DNA of 64,000 nucleotides from Brevibacterium sp. CBA3109 (GTDB lineage: Bacteria > Actinomycetota > Actinomycetes > Actinomycetales > Brevibacteriaceae), in the NCBI RefSeq assembly GCF_040256645.1, contig NZ_CP158281.1, positions 3,038,001-3,102,000 of the forward strand, in the 5' to 3' direction. How positions within the stretch are numbered: position 1 is the stretch's first letter; every line of letters begins with the position of its first letter. A program made the position numbers and the translations under genes. Positions 26,226 to 34,060 of this stretch are shown one piece after another. The notes under the pieces are model-generated. The model had not been told where the DNA came from. It did not search any database and saw nothing but the letters and a program-made list of their open reading frames with translations.

Positions 26226-26957
26226 GTTGGCGACCTGACCGATCGCGGCTTCGGCGGCAGCCGCATCGAGGTACGTGCCGCCGGGCTTGACCGGCGTGAA
26301 GTCTTCGGTCAGCTCGTAGTGGAGCGGGATGCCGGTGGGAATGTTGAGGCCGGTGATGTCAGCGTCGGAGATTCCGTCGAGGTGCTTGACGAGGGCACGC
26401 AGCGAATTGCCGTGGGCGACGACGAGCACGGTACGTCCGACGGTGAGCTCGGGGACGAGCCGGTCGTACCAGTAGGGCAGGAGGCGGTCGATGACATCGG
26501 CCAGGCATTCCGTGCGAGGCAGGGAATCGCCGAGGTTGGCGTAGCGCGGATCTCCTGCCTGCGAGAATTCGGACGTGTCGCCGAGGGCCGGCGGCGGGGT
26601 GTCGAAGGAGCGACGCCAGGTCATGAACTGCTCTTCGCCGAACTCCTCGCGGATCTCCTTCTTATCCTTTCCCTGCAGCGCACCGTAGTGGCGTTCGTTG
26701 AGTCGCCAGCTGCGATGGACGTCGAGCCAGGAGAGGTCGGCGGCCTCGAGCGCCAGATTCGAGGTGAGGATGGCCCGCTTGAGGCGGGAGGTGTACACGA
26801 CATCAGGAATGAGGTCGGCCTCGCGTAGGAGCTCGCCGGCTCGCTGGCCCTCTGCCCGTCCCTTGTCCGTCAGGGTCACATCAACCCAACCGGTGAACAG
26901 ATTCTTCTGGTTCCATTCGCTCTCGCCGTGGCGCAGCAGGATGAGGTTATGCGTCAT
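26214..26957 (-). CDS. gpmA: 2,3-bisphosphoglycerate-dependent phosphoglycerate mutase
   Basis: 247-residue glycolytic and gluconeogenic enzyme interconverting 3- and 2-phosphoglycerate. The phospho-His is His10 in [21 protein letters not shown] and [13 protein letters not shown] carry the other catalytic residues. The start is the ATG at 26955-26957, giving [11 protein letters not shown] as in other members; the longer upstream frame is spurious. In mycobacteria gpm1 also lies close to senX3-regX3, mshA and the YbjN gene. The same set is present here with different spacing. Confidence 0.96.
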   Translation of the reverse strand: MTHNLILLRHGESEWNQKNLFTGWVDVTLTDKGRAEGQRAGELLREADLIPDVVYTSRLKRAILTSNLALEAADLSWLDVHRSWRLNERHYGALQGKDKKEIREEFGEEQFMTWRRSFDTPPPALGDTSEFSQAGDPRYANLGDSLPRTECLADVIDRLLPYWYDRLVPELTVGRTVLVVAHGNSLRALVKHLDGISDADITGLNIPTGIPLHYELTEDFTPVKPGGTYLDAAAAEAAIGQVANQGR

Positions 26958-27074
26958 GCCACCATTTTCGCACGACCGTGCCGACGCGAACAGTGCCGCC
27001 CACCCTCTGGTCGACGAGCTTCCGAGAACTTTCTCACTATTCGGTACGCCATCTTGCATTCCGATATGCACGGA

Positions 27075-27080
27075 TAGCCT
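27075..27080 (+). promoter_or_regulatory. Leaderless -10 box (TAGCCT) of BASS gene
   Basis: TAGCCT lies 6 nt before the ATG at 27087 with no ribosome site. Confidence 0.55.
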
Positions 27081-27086
27081 GAGCGC

Positions 27087-28138
27087 ATGCCTGACGCCCC
27101 CACACCTCCGCCGTCGAACCCACAGTCACCGACCCCGTACGCGGGACAATCCGCGACCCCGCAGATCCACCGGCCGAACTCCGACCGGAGTTCGATCATC
27201 GCTGTCACTGCACTGCCAGTTCTCGTCGTCATCGCCGGGATCTTCGGGTTCCTCAGCCCCGACACGTTCACTCCTCTCGCCCCCACGATCACGTGGAGCC
27301 TGGGCGTCGTCATGTTCTTCATGGGTCTGACACTGACACTGCCGGATTTCGCTCGGATCGCGAAAAAGCCATGGATTGCCGCCCTCGGCGTCGTCACACA
27401 GTTCATCGCAATGCCCCTGCTCGGCCTCCTGGTCGTCACGGTCTACAACCTTCCTGCCGAGATCGCAGTCGGCGTCATCCTCGTGGGCTGCGCCCCTGGA
27501 GGGACTGCTTCGAACGTTGTCACCTACCTGGCCAAGGGCGATACCGCACTGTCGGTGTCGGTCACGACGCTGTCGACACTCCTCGCCCCTGTGCTCACGC
27601 CCCTGCTGACCCTGTGGCTGGCCGGCTCATACATGGACGTGCCGTTCTGGTCGATGTTCGTCTCGATCTGCCAGACGGTGCTCGTACCCGTCGTCGTCGG
27701 TGTCCTGGTCCGCGTCGTGGCCTCGAAGTTCGTCGACAAGATCTCACCGATCCTGCCCTGGTTCGCGTCCGTTGCCATTGCCTACATCGTTGCGATCGTC
27801 GTCGCCGGTTCTGCCGATTCCATCGCTTCGGCGGGGCTCCTCGTCCTCCTGGCCGTCATCACTCACAACGTTCTGGGGCTTGGCATCGGCTATGGTGTTG
27901 CGACCGCCTGCCGTCTGGACACCCCGACCCGACGCGCGCTGTCTTTCGAGGTCGGCCTGCAGAACTCCGGTCTCGCCTCCACCTTGGCCCCTTGGCCGCC
28001 CTGCCCGGCGCCGTGTTCAGCGTCTGGCACAACGTTGCCGGCGCACTCCTGGCCTCGCTCTTCGCACGTCGGCCCTACGGAACGCCGCCGTGCGAGCAGG
28101 CCTCCGAGAACAGTCGCGCGCATGAGTCAGCGCTGTGA
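27087..28138 (+). pseudogene. Bile acid:sodium symporter (BASS) family gene with frameshift
   Basis: BASS/SBF transporter with about ten membrane segments; VGVILVGCAPGGTASNVVTYLAKGD is the family's crossover signature. The frame is intact to LQNSGLASTLA, near base 27985. It then leaves the family sequence (PWPPCPAP), while the next frame reads GPLAALPGAVFSVWHNVAGALLASLF, the expected C-terminus, and ends at a TGA at 28136-28138. That stop overlaps the GTG start of the GNAT gene by four bases, which confirms the ancestral frame. The break lies in CCTTGGCCCCTTGGCC (27983-27998), a run with a repeated TTGGCC, so slippage, a small deletion or a sequencing error could explain it. If left unrepaired, the protein reads on to 28181 with an unrelated tail. 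Confidence 0.8.
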
Positions 28139-28716
28139 CCGGATTCTCCGGGTTCGACGATTCGACGATCACTCTCGCTGACAGAAGGTTCCTGATTCGG
28201 CGTGCGAACAGCTCCGATGTGCGCGACCTCGTGTCCCTGCTTCGCGATGACGCCCTCGGTGCCGGTCGCGAGGGGGCCGACGCCGAGGAAGAGGCCGGCT
28301 ACCAGCATGCCTTCAGTCTCATCGAGTCCGATCCCAATCAACTTCTGGTCGCCATTGACGACGTCAGCAACGGATCTGTGAACAACGAATCTGTGAACCA
28401 TCATGCCGGCGGGCAGGCGCAGACTTCTGACACCCAGTCGGCTGCCGTCGTCGGCACCCTGCAGCTGACGCTGATCCCGAGCCTGCCACGACGGGGTTCG
28501 ACGCGACTGCAGATCGAGGCGGTGAGGATCGGGCCGGATGCGCAGGGCCTCGGCCTGGGCACGGCGGTCTTCGACTGGGCTCATGACTGCGGGCGTCGAT
28601 TCGGGGCATCGCTGGCTCAGCTGACGACCGATAAATCGCGCATGGATGCGCAGCGGTTCTATGCACGGCTCGGCTACGAGGCCAGTCATGAAGGGCTCAA
28701 GCTCGATCTGGACTGA
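28135..28716 (+). CDS. GNAT-family N-acetyltransferase
   Basis: 193-residue GCN5-related acetyltransferase. The acetyl-CoA-binding motif A is RIGPDAQGLGLGTAVFDWA (about residues 126-144), and the family's C-terminal RFYARLGYEASHEGLKLDL follows. A Gln/Ser/Asn-rich loop (about 80-100) lengthens the middle. The GTG start overlaps the ancestral stop of the BASS gene, implying coupled translation before that gene was damaged. Substrate unknown. Confidence 0.85.
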   Translation: MTGFSGFDDSTITLADRRFLIRRANSSDVRDLVSLLRDDALGAGREGADAEEEAGYQHAFSLIESDPNQLLVAIDDVSNGSVNNESVNHHAGGQAQTSDTQSAAVVGTLQLTLIPSLPRRGSTRLQIEAVRIGPDAQGLGLGTAVFDWAHDCGRRFGASLAQLTTDKSRMDAQRFYARLGYEASHEGLKLDLD

Positions 28717-28756
28717 GGTTCAACCTCGGCTGGTCGTGGTGGTCATGGTGCGATCC

Positions 28757-29284
28757 TCATCCTTCCAATTTCCCCAGAAATTCGTTGTCCGGTCCACTCA
28801 GGACGTCTTCGAAGGCTGCGAGGTTCCTCGTCGACTCCCCCCGACTGATCCGCCAGGCCCATTCCTTCTTCATGCCGGTGAGGAAGCCGATGAGCAGAAG
28901 CTCGTTGAACGAGGAATCGGCGACCGCCAGAATCGCTCCGAGCAGCGAGTCGAGTTCGTCAAGAAGTCGGTCCCGGGGAACGCTGGCCCCCAGATACACA
29001 TCGCCGAGGGTGTCGATTCCGAACGACACCGGACCCGGCTTCATGTTCTTGATCAGCAGCCAGCGATTGAACTCCTCAGCGTTCTCATCAGGATGGCGAA
29101 TGACGAACGCCTGCAGCGCCACCGTTCGCGCAGAGACGGTGATCGACACGGTCGTCTTCAGCTTCTTCTCTCCCGGCAGGACTACGGCGATCTGCGAGTT
29201 CTCAACGGCGTCGACCTCGACCTCGTTCTCGTGCGCCCACTGCCTCACTCCGGCCAGGATCGCCTCGGTTTCGGTCGCCATCAT
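28757..29284 (-). CDS. YbjN domain-containing protein
   Basis: 175-residue soluble protein of the YbjN family, which has a type III secretion chaperone-like fold and no settled function. The N-terminus TEAILAGVRQWAHENEVEV, the repeated ALQAFVIRHPDENAEEFNRWLL and the C-terminal ELLLIGFLTGMKKE are characteristic. The start is the first of two adjacent ATG codons (29282-29284), placed just after GGAAGGAC. It is 31 bp downstream of mshA on the same strand. The same mshA-YbjN order occurs in mycobacteria (Rv0486-Rv0487). Confidence 0.88.
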   Translation of the reverse strand: MMATETEAILAGVRQWAHENEVEVDAVENSQIAVVLPGEKKLKTTVSITVSARTVALQAFVIRHPDENAEEFNRWLLIKNMKPGPVSFGIDTLGDVYLGASVPRDRLLDELDSLLGAILAVADSSFNELLLIGFLTGMKKEWAWRISRGESTRNLAAFEDVLSGPDNEFLGKLEG

Positions 29285-29315
29285 GTGTCCTTCCGTCAGC
29301 CAATCATTGAAATCT

Positions 29316-30695
29316 TCAGCAGTTGCGACCAACCAGTCGTGGCTTCGGCTCCAGTCCTTCCGCGCCCGTCGTCTCTTCCGTGCCAGTCATCGTCGTGGTC
29401 AGGGTCAGATCCGGCACGGCGAGGGCGCCGAGCACCGTCGCCGCCGTGGCCGACCAGTCGAATCGAGTTGAGCGGTCGGCGGCATGACATGCGAGCTCGC
29501 GCCGCAGTTCGTCGTCGAGGAGCATCCGTTCGAGCGCCATAGCCCAATGCCGCGGGTTGTGATCGGCGATGAGCACGCCCGAATACCCGTGTTCGACGAT
29601 GTCGGGCAGACCTCCCACCGCCGAGGCGATGGCGGGCAAGCCAGATGCCGAAGCCTCGGCCGCGACCAGTCCGAATGATTCGCTGCGTGAGGGGACAAGA
29701 AGAATGTCCGCCGCACGGTAGTAGGTGATGAGCTCGTGCGCGGGGACGGGACGTCGCACCTCGATGCTGGGTTCGGCGGCGATCGCCGAGTTCAGTTCAC
29801 GCAGGTACGGGGAAGATCCGGTCGGAGTCGCCTGACCTGAGACCGCGCCCAAGAGGATTCCACGCGTCCGCGACGCCAGATGCGGGTTGTTCTCCCGCAG
29901 GCCGGAGATCGCGTCGACGACGATATCGGTGCCTTTGATGAACTGCATCCGCCCCACATAGAGGACGATGAATTCGTCTGGGTCGAGCCTCAAGTCAGCT
30001 CTGGCCTCGGCCCGATCGCCTGGGGAGAACAGTTCGTGGTCGACGCCGGGTCTGGCCACCACGACGGTATTCGCATCGGCGCCGAGTTCGTGGATGAGGT
30101 CGCGACGCTCTGCCGGGGTGTTGGCCACAATCAGGTCCACCGCCGAGGCGATTCTCTCCTCTGCCTCCAGACGCTGCGGCCGTTCGTGGCTGGTTTCAGA
30201 GTCGCGGTTCTTGACCGCGCCGATCGTGTGCATGCTCACGACGACCCTCGGACGCTCACCTGATCTGGTCGCCTCGGCGGCGACCGGTGCCAGTGTCTCC
30301 TCGGAGCGAAGCTCCTGAGCGCGAAGTGCCGCCTCGGCGGAGATCCAATAGTGCGCCCAGATCAGATCGGCTGAGGTGAAGCTGGGTTGGGTCAGGAGGA
30401 GCAGCGCGAGTTCGTCGATGGCATCGGCAAGCTCATCCTTGCTTGTCGCATCGATCGGCAGCTGGTGGAGTCGCACGTTCTCAGCAATCTGCAGGGTGTC
30501 GGCGCGCCCGCCCAGCCCGTTGCTGTTTCTCAGCCCGTCGATGCCGCTCGGGTCGGCAGTGAAGACGTCGACCACGTGCCCGGCGGCTGCCAGAGCGCGC
30601 ACCGACTGGTCGACGTAGACGTTCATGCCACCGGCATCGCCCTGGCCCGGCTGAGCTGCGGGCGAGGTGTGGAGGGAGAGAACGGATATGCGCAC
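29316..30695 (-). CDS. mshA: D-inositol-3-phosphate glycosyltransferase, mycothiol synthesis
   Basis: 459-residue GT-B glycosyltransferase (family 4) that transfers GlcNAc from UDP-GlcNAc to 1L-myo-inositol-1-phosphate, the first step to mycothiol. The N-terminal signature LHTSPAAQPGQGDAGGMNVYV (about residues 8-28) is specific to MshA. VGRMQFIKGTDIVVDAI and the ESFGLVAAEASASGLPAIAS motif (donor binding) lie in the C-terminal domain. The start is GTG (30693-30695). A TAAACT -10-like box overlaps the stop of the upstream hydrolase gene at leaderless spacing. The organism therefore makes mycothiol, which the dehydrogenase at 14.1 kb uses. Confidence 0.95.
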   Translation of the reverse strand: MRISVLSLHTSPAAQPGQGDAGGMNVYVDQSVRALAAAGHVVDVFTADPSGIDGLRNSNGLGGRADTLQIAENVRLHQLPIDATSKDELADAIDELALLLLTQPSFTSADLIWAHYWISAEAALRAQELRSEETLAPVAAEATRSGERPRVVVSMHTIGAVKNRDSETSHERPQRLEAEERIASAVDLIVANTPAERRDLIHELGADANTVVVARPGVDHELFSPGDRAEARADLRLDPDEFIVLYVGRMQFIKGTDIVVDAISGLRENNPHLASRTRGILLGAVSGQATPTGSSPYLRELNSAIAAEPSIEVRRPVPAHELITYYRAADILLVPSRSESFGLVAAEASASGLPAIASAVGGLPDIVEHGYSGVLIADHNPRHWAMALERMLLDDELRRELACHAADRSTRFDWSATAATVLGALAVPDLTLTTTMTGTEETTGAEGLEPKPRLVGRNC

Positions 30696-30701
30696 GGTGA
30701 C

Positions 30702-30707
30702 AGTTTA
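30702..30707 (-). promoter_or_regulatory. Possible leaderless -10 box (TAAACT) of mshA
   Basis: TAAACT lies 6 nt before the mshA GTG on the minus strand. It shares its TAA with the stop codon of the upstream hydrolase gene, so it could be coincidental. Confidence 0.4.
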
Positions 30708-31520
30708 GCCAAAGAACTCGCCGAGGATACGGCGAACTTCGTGGCGACCGCGCCACAGGATCGAGCCCGCCGGCAAGACCTCCAAGCGAGCTTCGGGAAT
30801 CGCGGCCGCAATCGCCTCGGCGACCTCGACCGGGTGTGCAGGGTCATCCTCGTGGGTGAGCACGAGCACTTCCCCCGGGAACCGGGCCAGAGCGCCCAGC
30901 GGGTCTTCACCCGCGCTCTCATCGACGGCGACCTCGAGAGCCAAGCCGAGCCCGTCAGACATGTCCGTGTTGACGAGGTTCTCGGCCTTCGTCTTGGTCC
31001 AGGCTCTGGCCGGCAGGAGGTCGGCCACCTCGGCAGGTTCGCGCGAAAGCATCAGGTCCGTGATGGACTCGATCTCGCCGGCAGCTGCCAGGCCACGCAG
31101 TTTCTCCAGGTGAGCATGGTTGGCTTCGGCCACCTCGGCGGAGAATCCGGTGAAGGATGCAGGGAGAACGAGGGCGACCTGCTCGAGGTTCCGGGCCGCC
31201 GGATGAGTGGTGCTGAGCAGGCGGAGGAGCCCGCCGGCGGACATCGAGACGCCGAGGGCCTGTGTCGCCGAGGTGGACGTCAGGGCGTGTGCCAGTGCCT
31301 CGGCGATCTGGCCATAGTTCCACCCCGGGCCCGGTGAGGGTCGGCCGCCGTGGCCGGGAAGGTGCAGGAAGTGCTTGGTGCCGGTGATGCCTGTGCCGAA
31401 GGGACGGGTGTCGCGGATTGCGCCGGCGAACCCGTGGCCGAAGAGCGTGTGGGGCTCACCGGTGCCGAAGGTGGCGATGTAGTCGGTTTCGGCACTCGGG
31501 AGACTGAGGTCTTTCGTCAT
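30705..31520 (-). CDS. Alpha/beta hydrolase
   Basis: 271-residue alpha/beta-hydrolase fold protein. The oxyanion region is FGHGFAGA (residues 27-34), followed by FLHLPGHGGR; the nucleophile elbow is GVSMSAGG, with Ser92 (or Ser94) as nucleophile. VLVLTHEDDPAHPVE resembles the acid-residue strand and WRGRHEVRRIL supplies a candidate catalytic His. No secretion signal is present. The substrate is unknown. It ends 9 bp before mshA on the same strand and so may be cotranscribed with the mycothiol gene. Confidence 0.82.
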   Translation of the reverse strand: MTKDLSLPSAETDYIATFGTGEPHTLFGHGFAGAIRDTRPFGTGITGTKHFLHLPGHGGRPSPGPGWNYGQIAEALAHALTSTSATQALGVSMSAGGLLRLLSTTHPAARNLEQVALVLPASFTGFSAEVAEANHAHLEKLRGLAAAGEIESITDLMLSREPAEVADLLPARAWTKTKAENLVNTDMSDGLGLALEVAVDESAGEDPLGALARFPGEVLVLTHEDDPAHPVEVAEAIAAAIPEARLEVLPAGSILWRGRHEVRRILGEFFG

Positions 31521-31541
31521 CTGTGCGTGCTCGTCGCAGGC

Positions 31542-31871
31542 TCAGCGCCTGTGGTTCCGGTTGCGGCTGCGATTGCGCGGGTCGATGGCTTTGATCTTCG
31601 GGCGGACGTCGGTGAGGTAGACGATGCCGGCGACGAGTGCGATCAGGTTGAGGAAGATGATGCGCATGCCCATCGGCGGAAGCGCGATGAGGGCGAGCGC
31701 GAGACCGACGCCGAGGAGGATGACCCAGAACTTCTTGCTCTGCTTGTCAACGGCACGGTAGTTCTGGTCCTTGTAGCGGAGGCAGTCGATGAACGCCCAC
31801 AGTTGGAGACCGAAGGCGGCGACGGACAAGGCGAGAAAGACGATGCGCTGAAAGCCAGCAATGATTTCCAT
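31542..31871 (-). CDS. DUF2516 membrane protein
   Basis: 109-residue small membrane protein with three hydrophobic segments (about residues 1-20, 45-62, 67-84) and a short basic tail (DPRNRSRNRNHRR). The sequence WAFIDCLRYKDQNYRAVDKQSKKFWVILLG is typical of the actinobacterial DUF2516 family, whose function is unknown. The start is the ATG at 31869-31871; a TAGGCT box 7 nt upstream suggests a leaderless message. It is 21 bp upstream of the alpha/beta hydrolase gene on the same strand. Confidence 0.83.
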   Translation of the reverse strand: MEIIAGFQRIVFLALSVAAFGLQLWAFIDCLRYKDQNYRAVDKQSKKFWVILLGVGLALALIALPPMGMRIIFLNLIALVAGIVYLTDVRPKIKAIDPRNRSRNRNHRR

Positions 31872-31878
31872 GCCATCC

Positions 31879-31884
31879 AGCCTA
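31879..31884 (-). promoter_or_regulatory. Leaderless -10 box (TAGGCT) of DUF2516 gene
   Basis: Minus-strand TAGGCT, 7 nt before the ATG at 31871, with no ribosome site between. Confidence 0.55.
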
Positions 31885-31970
31885 GCAATCACAGCTCTTG
31901 CGGGCACGGGGCCGGCTCGGATCCTGGGCGAATCCCCATTGTCGAGTCACCCTCCGCACATGAACCGCCT

Positions 31971-32080
31971 CAACATTGAGACCCCACAGCATTGAGACAA
32001 CACGGCATTGGGACCCCACAGCATTGAGACAACACGGCATTGGGACTGCACGGCATTGGGACTGCACGGCATTGGGACCG
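31971..32080. repeat. 16-bp tandem minisatellite, about 6.5 copies
   Basis: Consecutive 16-bp units from 31981 to 32076 end in CATTGAG or CATTGGG and alternate between ACCCCACAGCATTGAG, ACAACACGGCATTGGG and ACTGCACGGCATTGGG; a partial unit precedes them from 31971. The period is not a multiple of three and no real frame crosses it. It occupies the gap between azlD and the DUF2516 gene. Confidence 0.92.
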
Positions 32081-32122
32081 TAAGGCGCTCTGGCGTTCAC
32101 ACGTTCTGACGTTCGCTGGCCT

Positions 32123-32563
32123 TCACAGGATCCCGGTCATTCGGATGCCTGCGCCGACGCCCATGCCCAGCAGCACGCAGATGAGCATCGGCACTCGCAG
32201 GATTGAGGCGAGAACTCCCACCCCGACACCGATGAGCCGTGCTGGATCCGCGATGTCTCGACCATCGAAGATCGCCGTCGTCGCGAAGACCGCACCGATG
32301 AGAACGACCGTCGCCCGGTCCATCCACTTCGTCACCGTCGCTGTCGAGTCACCTTCAGGCTCCCCGAGCTCCCCAGACTCCCCCACGGCCTCTGCCGGGT
32401 TGACCGATCCTGTGGTTCCGTCCGCCCCCGCCGAGGTGGTCGCGAGCTGTCGCCGCTTGCCCTTCGTGGCGATCGCCGCACCAAGTTTCACACCGAACAA
32501 GCGCATGGCGTAGGTTCCGATGCTCAGCGCGGCGAGAGCAATGAGAAAGCTGAACGGGTTCAT
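32123..32563 (-). CDS. azlD: AzlD-family branched-chain amino acid transport subunit
   Basis: 146-residue small membrane partner of AzlC; together they form an exporter for branched-chain amino acids, also called BrnFE-type. The membrane segments (about 5-27, 85-100, 108-140) match AzlD, but about 45 hydrophilic Gly/Ser/Glu/Thr-rich residues are inserted after the first helix (residues 33-80), where normal AzlD is about 105 residues in all. The start overlaps the azlC stop by four bases (ATGA). Confidence 0.85.
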   Translation of the reverse strand: MNPFSFLIALAALSIGTYAMRLFGVKLGAAIATKGKRRQLATTSAGADGTTGSVNPAEAVGESGELGEPEGDSTATVTKWMDRATVVLIGAVFATTAIFDGRDIADPARLIGVGVGVLASILRVPMLICVLLGMGVGAGIRMTGIL

Positions 32564-33354
32564 CGACTCCCCTCCTGTCGGTCCAGATCGATGACGTCAC
32601 TTTCATCGGCCTGGGCAGGTCCGGCGCTGGCGGCACTCTGGGCAGTGCTGCCTCGGCGCTTCCTGATGACCGCCCGGATCGACCAGCCGGCGGCCACGAA
32701 CACGAACACCGACAGGGAGGTCACAGTCCCGAGGCCGAGCGGCAGGATCGGAGTCAGGAGGACAGCGATGAATATGCCCACAACCGTCAGCGAGCGCGTG
32801 GACCTACTCTTCAGATCGCCCCGGATGAGGCAGAAGAGAATGATCGGGAAGGCCGCATCGAGGCCGAGAAGATCGGCGTCGATGACACTGCCCAGCCACT
32901 GCCCGACCATGGCACCACTCGGCCACATCAGGGCGATGGCGGCACCCATGAGGAGGAACGCGTGCCACCGTGCGCGATCATTGCCGACCGTTCTGGAAAT
33001 GGCGATCGATTCGTCGTTGATCCAGTGGGCCGCAATGAGGGCCCGCCAATCCTGTGGGAAGAACGGCCCGACGGCCACGCCGAAGGCGAAGTTCCGTGAG
33101 TTGACGAGCAGACCTGCCAGCACCGCAAGGATCGGTGCTCCGCCCGCCGCGATCACGCCGACGAAAGTGAATTCCGCGGCACCGCCGAGGGCGAACATCG
33201 CCAGCAGCAGCGTCTGCCACCAGGGGAATCCGGACACTGCCGAGATCGCCCCGTAGGACAGGGCCACCGCGATGATCGTGACCGTGACGATGGCGACATC
33301 ACGATAGGTCGATCCCGGCAGGACTCGATCGATCGTGCGAAACACAGAACTCAT
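32560..33354 (-). CDS. azlC: AzlC-family branched-chain amino acid exporter
   Basis: 264-residue membrane protein. AMFALGGAAEFTFVGVIAAGGAPILAVLAGLLVNSRNFAFG carries the conserved core of AzlC, and AAHWINDESIAI is also typical. About seven membrane helices, then a polar Ala/Asp tail of about 35 residues. It starts 66 bp from the divergent XRE-cupin regulator, sharing a control region with repeated TATAGTG sequences. Export of valine, leucine and isoleucine (and possibly methionine) is inferred from the family. Confidence 0.88.
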   Translation of the reverse strand: MSSVFRTIDRVLPGSTYRDVAIVTVTIIAVALSYGAISAVSGFPWWQTLLLAMFALGGAAEFTFVGVIAAGGAPILAVLAGLLVNSRNFAFGVAVGPFFPQDWRALIAAHWINDESIAISRTVGNDRARWHAFLLMGAAIALMWPSGAMVGQWLGSVIDADLLGLDAAFPIILFCLIRGDLKSRSTRSLTVVGIFIAVLLTPILPLGLGTVTSLSVFVFVAAGWSIRAVIRKRRGSTAQSAASAGPAQADESDVIDLDRQEGSR

Positions 33355-33360
33355 GTTCTA

Positions 33361-33417
33361 TATAGTGCACAGTCACGTCTTGTTCGTCAAGCCGAACGAT
33401 TTGTCGCTATAGTGAAC
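33361..33417. promoter_or_regulatory. Repeated TATAGTG elements in the azlC / XRE-cupin divergon
   Basis: TATAGTGCAC (33361-33370) and TATAGTGAAC (33408-33417) lie at the two edges of the 65-bp divergent gap, each next to a start codon. The second includes the TATAGT -10 box (33408-33413), 6 nt before the ATG at 33420. They are candidate operator half-sites for the regulator. Confidence 0.5.
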
Positions 33418-33419
33418 TC

Positions 33420-34022
33420 ATGAGTTCTCAACCACGCGATGAGGCCCACGTCGAGCCTGGTGACCCCTCGTCGGCCTCACCTCCGCGCGAGCAGATCGCA
33501 GTCGCCATCAAGCGGGAGCGGGCGCGCGCGAACCTCTCCCTCTCCGAGGTTGCTCGTCGGGCGGGGATCGGAAAGTCGACCATGTCCGGCCTGGAGGCAG
33601 GGACCGGAAATCCCAGCGTCGAGACGATGTGGGCGCTGGCGGCCGCGCTCGACATCCCTCTGGCCAGACTGCTCGATCCCCCACAGCATGAGGTCGCACT
33701 CCTGCATGCCAAGGACCTGCCCAGCCTGCCGTCGAACACCTCGAACTATGCTGCGACTCTGCTCTCAGCATCTCCGGCGAATGCCCGGCGTGACGTCTAT
33801 TTCATTCGGGCCGATCCGGGTCAGCCGCGAGACTCACAGCCACACCCCGTCGGCACCGTCGAGCACGTGATCCTGGGACAGGGGGCGGCTCGCATCGAGG
33901 TGCTCGGGCAGTCCTACGAACTCCACGTCGGCGATTACCTCACATACCCGGGCGACCAGCCACACACGTTTACGGCACTCAAGCCGGAGACGACGGTTGT
34001 GTTCATCGTCGAGAGCCGCTGA
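33420..34022 (+). CDS. XRE-family regulator with cupin domain
   Basis: 200-residue regulator: an XRE/Cro-type helix-turn-helix (about residues 24-80, with LSLSEVARRAGIGKSTMSGLEAG) and a C-terminal cupin (about 115-200, with HPVGTVEHVILGQGAARIEV, then YLTYPGDQPHTFTAL). Such proteins sense small molecules in the cupin. It is divergent from azlC, so it probably controls the AzlCD exporter in response to an amino acid; this is inference. It is leaderless by promoter spacing. It has the same domain layout as the regulator pseudogene at 43.6-44.2 kb. Confidence 0.88.
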   Translation: MSSQPRDEAHVEPGDPSSASPPREQIAVAIKRERARANLSLSEVARRAGIGKSTMSGLEAGTGNPSVETMWALAAALDIPLARLLDPPQHEVALLHAKDLPSLPSNTSNYAATLLSASPANARRDVYFIRADPGQPRDSQPHPVGTVEHVILGQGAARIEVLGQSYELHVGDYLTYPGDQPHTFTALKPETTVVFIVESR

Positions 34023-34060
34023 GCTTTCTGGCATCTTTGCTCACCTCGGCGGCTCGAGGG

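Noticed and set aside
31971..32080. Possible CRISPR array
   Set aside because: Units are 16 bp and contiguous with no spacers, and there are no cas genes. It is a minisatellite.
31882..32100. Small Cys-rich minus-strand ORF across the minisatellite
   Set aside because: It is a chance frame through a 16-bp repeat whose period is not a multiple of three; it has no ribosome site.
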